Origin: Streptomyces sp. B93
Lineage (GTDB): Bacteria > Actinomycetota > Actinomycetes > Streptomycetales > Streptomycetaceae
DNA length: 64,000 bases
Assembly (NCBI RefSeq): GCF_018070565.1
Contig: NZ_JAGPXL010000026.1
Location: forward strand, 31,491 to 95,490
Direction of reading: 5' to 3'
Within the stretch, counting starts at the first letter, position 1. Each line of letters starts with the position of its first letter. This document shows, in pieces, positions 60,167 through 64,000 of the stretch. Both the position numbers and the translations under genes were made by a program. Below the pieces are notes generated by a model. That model was not told the origin of the DNA, did not search any database, and was given only the letters and a program-made list of their open reading frames with translations.

Positions 60167-61537
60167 ATGCTGACCATCCTCGGCTTCGCCATGATCGCGA
60201 CCTTCCTGGTCCTGATCATGATGAAGAAGATGTCACCCATCGCGGCGCTCGTGCTCATCCCCGCGCTGTTCTGCGTGTTCGTGGGCAAGGGCGCCCACCT
60301 GGGCGACTACGTCATCGACGGCGTCACCAGCCTCGCGCCGACCGCCGCGATGCTGATGTTCGCGATCGTCTACTTCGGCCTGATGATCGACGTCGGACTC
60401 TTCGACCCGGTCGTCCGGGGCATCCTCAGGTTCTGCAAGGCCGACCCGATGCGCGTCGTCGTCGGTACGGCGCTGCTCGCCGCGATCGTCTCGCTGGACG
60501 GCGACGGCTCCACCACCTTCATGATCACCGTCTCGGCGCTGTACCCGCTGTACAAGCGGCTGAAGATGAGCCTGGTCATCCTCACCGGTGTCGCCGCCAT
60601 GGCCAACGGCGTGATGAACACCCTGCCCTGGGGCGGCCCCACCGCCCGCGCCGCCACCGCCCTCAAGCTGGACGCCAGCGACATCTTCGTCCCGATGATC
60701 CCGGCGCTCGCCGTCGGCCTGGTGTTCGTGATCGTGCTGTCCTACGTCCTCGGTCTGCGCGAGCGCAGGCGGCTCGGCACGCTGACGCTGGACGAGGTGC
60801 TGGCGGAGGAGAAGGAGACCGTCCTCGTCGGCGCGGGCGGGAGTGCGAGCGCGGCCACCGGCGGCAGCGGCGGCGGTACGGACGACGAGACTGCCTTCCA
60901 GGTCCTCGACCCCGGCCGCCCCACCCTGCGTCCCAGGCTGTACTGGTTCAACGCGCTGCTCACCGCCACGCTGCTGACCGCCATGAGCATGGAGTGGCTG
61001 CCGATCCCGGTGCTCTTCCTGCTCGGCGCCGCCCTCGCGCTCACCGTCAACTTCCCGCACATCCCCGACCAGAAGGCCCGGCTCGCCGCCCACGCCGACA
61101 ACGTCCTCAACGTCTCCGGCATGGTCTTCGCCGCCGCCGTCTTCACCGGCGTCCTCCAGGGCACCGGCATGGTCGACTCCATGGCCCGCTGGCTGGTCGA
61201 CATCGTCCCCGGCAGCATGGGCCCGCACATGGCCCTGGTCACCGGGGTGCTGAGCCTGCCGCTCACCTACTTCATGTCCAACGACGGCTTCTACTTCGGT
61301 GTCCTGCCGGTGCTCGCCGAGGCCGGGGCCGCGCACGGCGTCTCCCCGCTGGAGATGGCCCGCGCCTCCCTCGTCGGACAGCCCCTGCACATGTCCAGCC
61401 CGCTCGTCCCCGCCGTGTACGTGCTGGTCGGCATGGCCAGGGTCGAGTTCGGCGACCACACCCGGTTCGTGGTCAAGTGGGCGGCCCTCACCTGCCTGGT
61501 GATCCTCGGGGCGGGCATGCTGTTCGGAATCATCTGA
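60167..61537 (+). CDS. CitMHS family metal-citrate transporter
   Basis: 456 residues with about 12 transmembrane helices. Matches the citrate-Mg2+/H+ or citrate-Ca2+/H+ symporters of the CitMHS family: SLAPTAAMLMFAIVYFGLM, GDGSTTFMITVSALYPLYKRL, GVMNTLPWGGPTARA, and the C-terminal half with MSNDGFYFGVLPVL, SPLEMARASLVGQPLHMSSPL. A Gly/Ser/Ala-rich cytoplasmic loop (about 220-245) divides the halves. The S. coelicolor homologue (CitSc) has been studied as a metal-citrate carrier, including iron. Regulation and exact metal are not shown by the sequence. ATG 60167; no strong ribosome site. Confidence 0.9.
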   Translation: MLTILGFAMIATFLVLIMMKKMSPIAALVLIPALFCVFVGKGAHLGDYVIDGVTSLAPTAAMLMFAIVYFGLMIDVGLFDPVVRGILRFCKADPMRVVVGTALLAAIVSLDGDGSTTFMITVSALYPLYKRLKMSLVILTGVAAMANGVMNTLPWGGPTARAATALKLDASDIFVPMIPALAVGLVFVIVLSYVLGLRERRRLGTLTLDEVLAEEKETVLVGAGGSASAATGGSGGGTDDETAFQVLDPGRPTLRPRLYWFNALLTATLLTAMSMEWLPIPVLFLLGAALALTVNFPHIPDQKARLAAHADNVLNVSGMVFAAAVFTGVLQGTGMVDSMARWLVDIVPGSMGPHMALVTGVLSLPLTYFMSNDGFYFGVLPVLAEAGAAHGVSPLEMARASLVGQPLHMSSPLVPAVYVLVGMARVEFGDHTRFVVKWAALTCLVILGAGMLFGII

Positions 61538-61559
61538 CCGCTTGATGGAGGACATCGTC

Positions 61560-62804
61560 GTGAGGCCCGGTGGGAACCGCGGCTGGCTGCTCCGCCTCGT
61601 CATCGCCTTCAGCTTCGCGCAGGGGGCGGTGTCGATGGCCCGGCCCGCCGTCTCCTACCGGGCCCTCGCACTGGGCGCCGACGAGCGGGCGGTCGGCGTC
61701 ATCGCGGGCGTCTACGCGCTGCTGCCGCTCTTCGCCGCCGTACCGCTCGGCCGCCGCACCGACCACGGCCGCTGCGCGCCCCTGCTGCCCGCCGGGGTGG
61801 TCCTGATATCCGGCGGCTGCGCGCTGAGCGGGCTGGCGGACTCCCTGTGGACGATGGCCCTGTGGAGCGGGGTGATGGGGCTCGGCCACCTGGCCTTCGT
61901 CATCGGCGCCCAGTCCCTCGTCGCCCGCCAGTCCGCCCCGCACGAACAGGACCGCAACTTCGGCCACTTCACCATCGGCGCCTCCCTCGGCCAACTGGTC
62001 GGCCCGATCGCCGCGGGCGCCCTCATCGGCGGTGACGACCTGGCGGGCAGCAGCGCGCTCGCCCTGCTGGTGGCGGGGGCGGGCTGCGCGGTCGCGGTGA
62101 CCTCGCTGTGGCGCATCGAGCACCGCGGTACGACGCCCACGTCCCGTACCGGGCAGGGCGGGCGCGTCCCCGTCCACCGCATCCTGCGCGCCCGGGGCGT
62201 GCCCGCGGGCATCCTGATCAGTCTCTCCGTGCTCTCCGCCACCGACATTCTCACCGCCTACCTCCCGGTGGTCGGCGAGCACCGGGGCATCGACCCCTCG
62301 GTGATCGGTCTGCTGCTCAGCCTGCGGGCGGCGGCCACCATCGCCTGCCGTCTGGTGCTCACGCCCCTGCTGCGCCTGCTCGGCCGGACCCTGCTGCTGA
62401 CCCTGAGCTGTCTGCTGGGCGCGGTGCTGTGCGCGGGCGTCGCGGTGGAGGTGCCGGTGTGGGCGCTGGGGCTGACGCTGGCCGTGCTCGGTTTCTGTCT
62501 CGGGGTGGGGCAGCCGCTGTCCATGACGACGGTGGTGCAGGCCGCTCCCGACGAGGCGCGTTCGACCGCGCTGGCGCTGCGGCTGACCGGCAACCGGCTC
62601 GGGCAGGTCGCGGCCCCGGCCGCGGCGGGACTGATCGCCGGGGTGGCGGGGGTGGCGGCGCCGTTCGTGATGCTCGGGGGGCTGCTGTTGCTGTCGTCGG
62701 GGGTGGCGCTGCGGTCGCCCGGCAGGCCGTCCGAGGGGCCGGTGACGGGGCGTCCGGCCGCCCGTCACCTGCGGGACCGGCTGCGGCGAAAGAGTGGAAC
62801 CTGA
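61560..62804 (+). CDS. MFS transporter
   Basis: 414 residues with about 12 transmembrane helices. Motif-A-like loop VPLGRRTDHGRCAPL between helices 2 and 3, and a repeated helix-pair structure in the second half (ILISLSVLSATDILTAYLPVVG, FCLGVGQPLSMTTVVQAAPDEARSTALALR, in parts). GGAGG at 61547-61551 supports the GTG at 61560 over the ATG at 61545. It lies 22 bases after the citrate transporter, so the two may share a transcript, but a link in substrate is not shown. Confidence 0.82.
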   Translation: MRPGGNRGWLLRLVIAFSFAQGAVSMARPAVSYRALALGADERAVGVIAGVYALLPLFAAVPLGRRTDHGRCAPLLPAGVVLISGGCALSGLADSLWTMALWSGVMGLGHLAFVIGAQSLVARQSAPHEQDRNFGHFTIGASLGQLVGPIAAGALIGGDDLAGSSALALLVAGAGCAVAVTSLWRIEHRGTTPTSRTGQGGRVPVHRILRARGVPAGILISLSVLSATDILTAYLPVVGEHRGIDPSVIGLLLSLRAAATIACRLVLTPLLRLLGRTLLLTLSCLLGAVLCAGVAVEVPVWALGLTLAVLGFCLGVGQPLSMTTVVQAAPDEARSTALALRLTGNRLGQVAAPAAAGLIAGVAGVAAPFVMLGGLLLLSSGVALRSPGRPSEGPVTGRPAARHLRDRLRRKSGT

Positions 62805-62851
62805 CGGCGTGTGAGGCGTTGCTCCCGCGATCCGGGGGCGCGTGTGACAGA

Positions 62852-62890
62852 GAGTCGGGCCAAGCGATTCGTATGAAAATCGCACGACTC
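62852..62890 (+). promoter_or_regulatory. Leader hairpin in front of the surface protein gene
   Basis: Two nested stems: GAGTCG (62852-62857) with CGACTC (62885-62890), and inside it GCGATT (62864-62869) with AATCGC (62878-62883). The outer stem ends exactly where the GGAGG ribosome site starts (62891). It could affect translation start. Confidence 0.4.
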
Positions 62891-62903
62891 GGAGGAAATG
62901 CGC

Positions 62904-63506
62904 ATGCCCACCCTGCCCCGTCCATGTCGCCGTGCGGGCGCCCGCACCACCGCCCTCGCCGCCCTCACCCTCGCGGGCAGTACCGCGTTCGGTGTTCCCG
63001 CGGCCGTCGCCCAGCCGCCCGTCGACAACGGGGACATCAAGATCCACAAGATGGGGACCACGTTCAGCGACCAGAGCGACGAGTCCAAGGTCTGCGACTT
63101 CTACCTGGCCGCCTTCGACTTCGCAGCGGGCGAGCAGGTCCACTGGGAGATCGACAAGCAGCCCGTGCCCGACCCCCGGCCCGAGCTGGCGGGCGACATC
63201 ACGGCCGCGGGCAACGGCACCGCCCAGAGCGTGCCCCTCGGGCTGCCCAACGGGCAGTACAAGCTCACCTGGAGCACCAATCTCGGCCATGGCGCGGGCA
63301 AGTTCAAGGTGTTCGAGGTCGACTGTGCCACGCCCAAGCCGATGGCGAGCACCCCGGGTCCGCACGGCGGCCCGCCCGCCGGGGGCGGCGGCCTCGCCCG
63401 TGACGCCGCCTTCGCACCGGTCGCCGGTGCCGCCGCCGTGGGGCTGGCCGCGGTGAGCGGGGTGGTCTGGTTCCGGCTCCGCCGTCGCCCGCATGGCTCC
63501 CACTAG
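62904..63506 (+). CDS. Exported cell-surface protein with C-terminal membrane anchor
   Basis: 200 residues. Signal peptide about 1-37 (Ala-rich, ending AVAQPP). The mature part has one compact domain of about 100 residues (NGDIKIHKMGTTFSDQSDES, VCDFYLAAFDFAAGEQVHWEI, LPNGQYKLTW, KFKVFEVDC), with two cysteines that probably pair. A Gly/Pro spacer follows, then a helix (AGAAAVGLAAVSGVVWF) and an Arg-rich end. No LPxTG is present. GGAGG eight bases before ATG 62904 is the ribosome site; the ATG at 62898 is too close to it. The stop overlaps the next gene, a probable sortase. Confidence 0.75.
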   Translation: MPTLPRPCRRAGARTTALAALTLAGSTAFGVPAAVAQPPVDNGDIKIHKMGTTFSDQSDESKVCDFYLAAFDFAAGEQVHWEIDKQPVPDPRPELAGDITAAGNGTAQSVPLGLPNGQYKLTWSTNLGHGAGKFKVFEVDCATPKPMASTPGPHGGPPAGGGGLARDAAFAPVAGAAAVGLAAVSGVVWFRLRRRPHGSH

Positions 63507-64000
63507 CCATCGCCACCGGCAACGGCACCGGCGCCCGCCCACGCCCACGCGCAGGCCCGCGCCCTGGCGGCGGACCCGTGCCTACCGGCTGGCGAGGACC
63601 TGTCTGTTGACCGTCTCGCTGGTCGTGGGCGGTGTCTGGTGGAACCAGGCCGACGAGGATCCCGCCCCGACCCCCGCCCCGGCCTCCGGCCCCCGTGCCG
63701 AGGCCGGGGCGGGGGAGGCTCCACAGGGCGGTGGCGAGGGCGAAGGCGAGGGCTCAGGCGGAGGACCGGGGACGGCGGCCCCGGACGCCGAGCGGCGCAC
63801 GGCACCCGCGAAGCCGTCCGAGCCCCTACGGGGGGAGCGCACCCCCGCCGCCCCGGAGCGGCCGTCGCCCGGCCCGCCGGAGCGGTCACCCCGGTCGCAG
63901 GAGCGGACCGCCACCCCCGCGCGCCCGGACCGCCCCGCCGGTTCCGGCACCCCGTCGTCCCCCGTGAGACCCCGGGCCACCCCCCGCCCCCCCCCCCCCC
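63493..64000 (+). CDS. Probable class F sortase, N-terminal part only
   Basis: Runs off the window with 169 open codons. Visible are a basic N-tail (SHRHRQRHRRPPTPTRRP), one transmembrane helix (TCLLTVSLVVGGVWW, about 40-55), then a long Pro/Arg/Glu/Gly-rich spacer. The catalytic sortase domain (TLxTC motif) would lie beyond the window, so the call rests on this architecture and on the position after a surface-protein gene, a pairing common in Streptomyces. It overlaps the previous gene by 14 bases. The final bases form a long C run. Confidence 0.5.
   Translation, partial: MAPTSHRHRQRHRRPPTPTRRPAPWRRTRAYRLARTCLLTVSLVVGGVWWNQADEDPAPTPAPASGPRAEAGAGEAPQGGGEGEGEGSGGGPGTAAPDAERRTAPAKPSEPLRGERTPAAPERPSPGPPERSPRSQERTATPARPDRPAGSGTPSSPVRPRATPRPPPP

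Overview
The window looks like the chromosome of a Streptomyces species close to S. coelicolor. GC content is very high, third codon positions are mostly G or C, GTG starts are common, several promoters sit directly on the start codon (leaderless mRNAs), and two dispersed sequence families common in Streptomyces intergenic DNA are present. Many genes match, in order, the S. coelicolor segment running roughly from the chorismate mutase/cmk/der cluster (about SCO1762) to the citrate transporter (about SCO1710). Those locus numbers are from memory. No rRNA, tRNA, CRISPR array, insertion sequence or prophage was seen.

Positions 1-9000: a partial nucleotidyltransferase, a Rieske lipoprotein, then aroH-tyrA-cmk-plsC-der, an overlapping housekeeping run (tyrosine branch, CMP kinase, lipid acyltransferase, ribosome-assembly GTPase). 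Two poorly known genes and two Rpf/LysM cell-wall enzymes follow. Positions 9000-15000: a branched-chain amino-acid type ABC importer in which both permeases and one ATPase are fused into one 963-residue chain, with a divergent binding lipoprotein. Positions 15000-25000: an orphan cytochrome c oxidase subunit I, an I78-type inhibitor, a PAP2 phosphatase, a membrane glycosyltransferase, an MFS exporter, a glutaryl-CoA-dehydrogenase-like enzyme, the SepF-like protein SflA and a DUF5685 protein with a cysteine-packed tail.

Positions 25000-43000 are rich in secreted enzymes: two streptogrisin-type proteases, an alpha/beta lipase, an LPMO with a sortase E type anchor, a subtilase and an SGNH lipase. 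Among them lies a DNA-damage cassette, dnaE2 plus a catalytically degenerate ImuB-like Y-family protein, behind two LexA-like boxes. A small methyltransferase has a duplicated RecA-NDp-like promoter.

Positions 43000-51000 hold a Ser/Thr kinase and a possible envelope system: an ECF sigma factor with a zinc-type anti-sigma factor, divergent from a membrane-anchored DUF4331 protein, a TPR protein and a histidine-rich RcnA/HoxN-like permease. Positions 51000-64000: a CaiB-family CoA transferase, a solo Type ISP C-terminal domain, hmgA with a GntR regulator, a TetR regulator upstream of a molybdopterin oxidoreductase, a CitMHS citrate transporter, an MFS permease, and a surface protein followed by the start of a probable class F sortase.

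The observations most worth following are the LivHMG triple fusion with a Walker A Lys-to-Arg change in its partner LivF, a 123-bp tandem duplication across a gene junction that lengthens the His-rich permease, the Cys-rich DUF5685 tail, a homopolymer frameshift in an ABC-2-like membrane protein, and the ECF/DUF4331/TPR/permease cluster.
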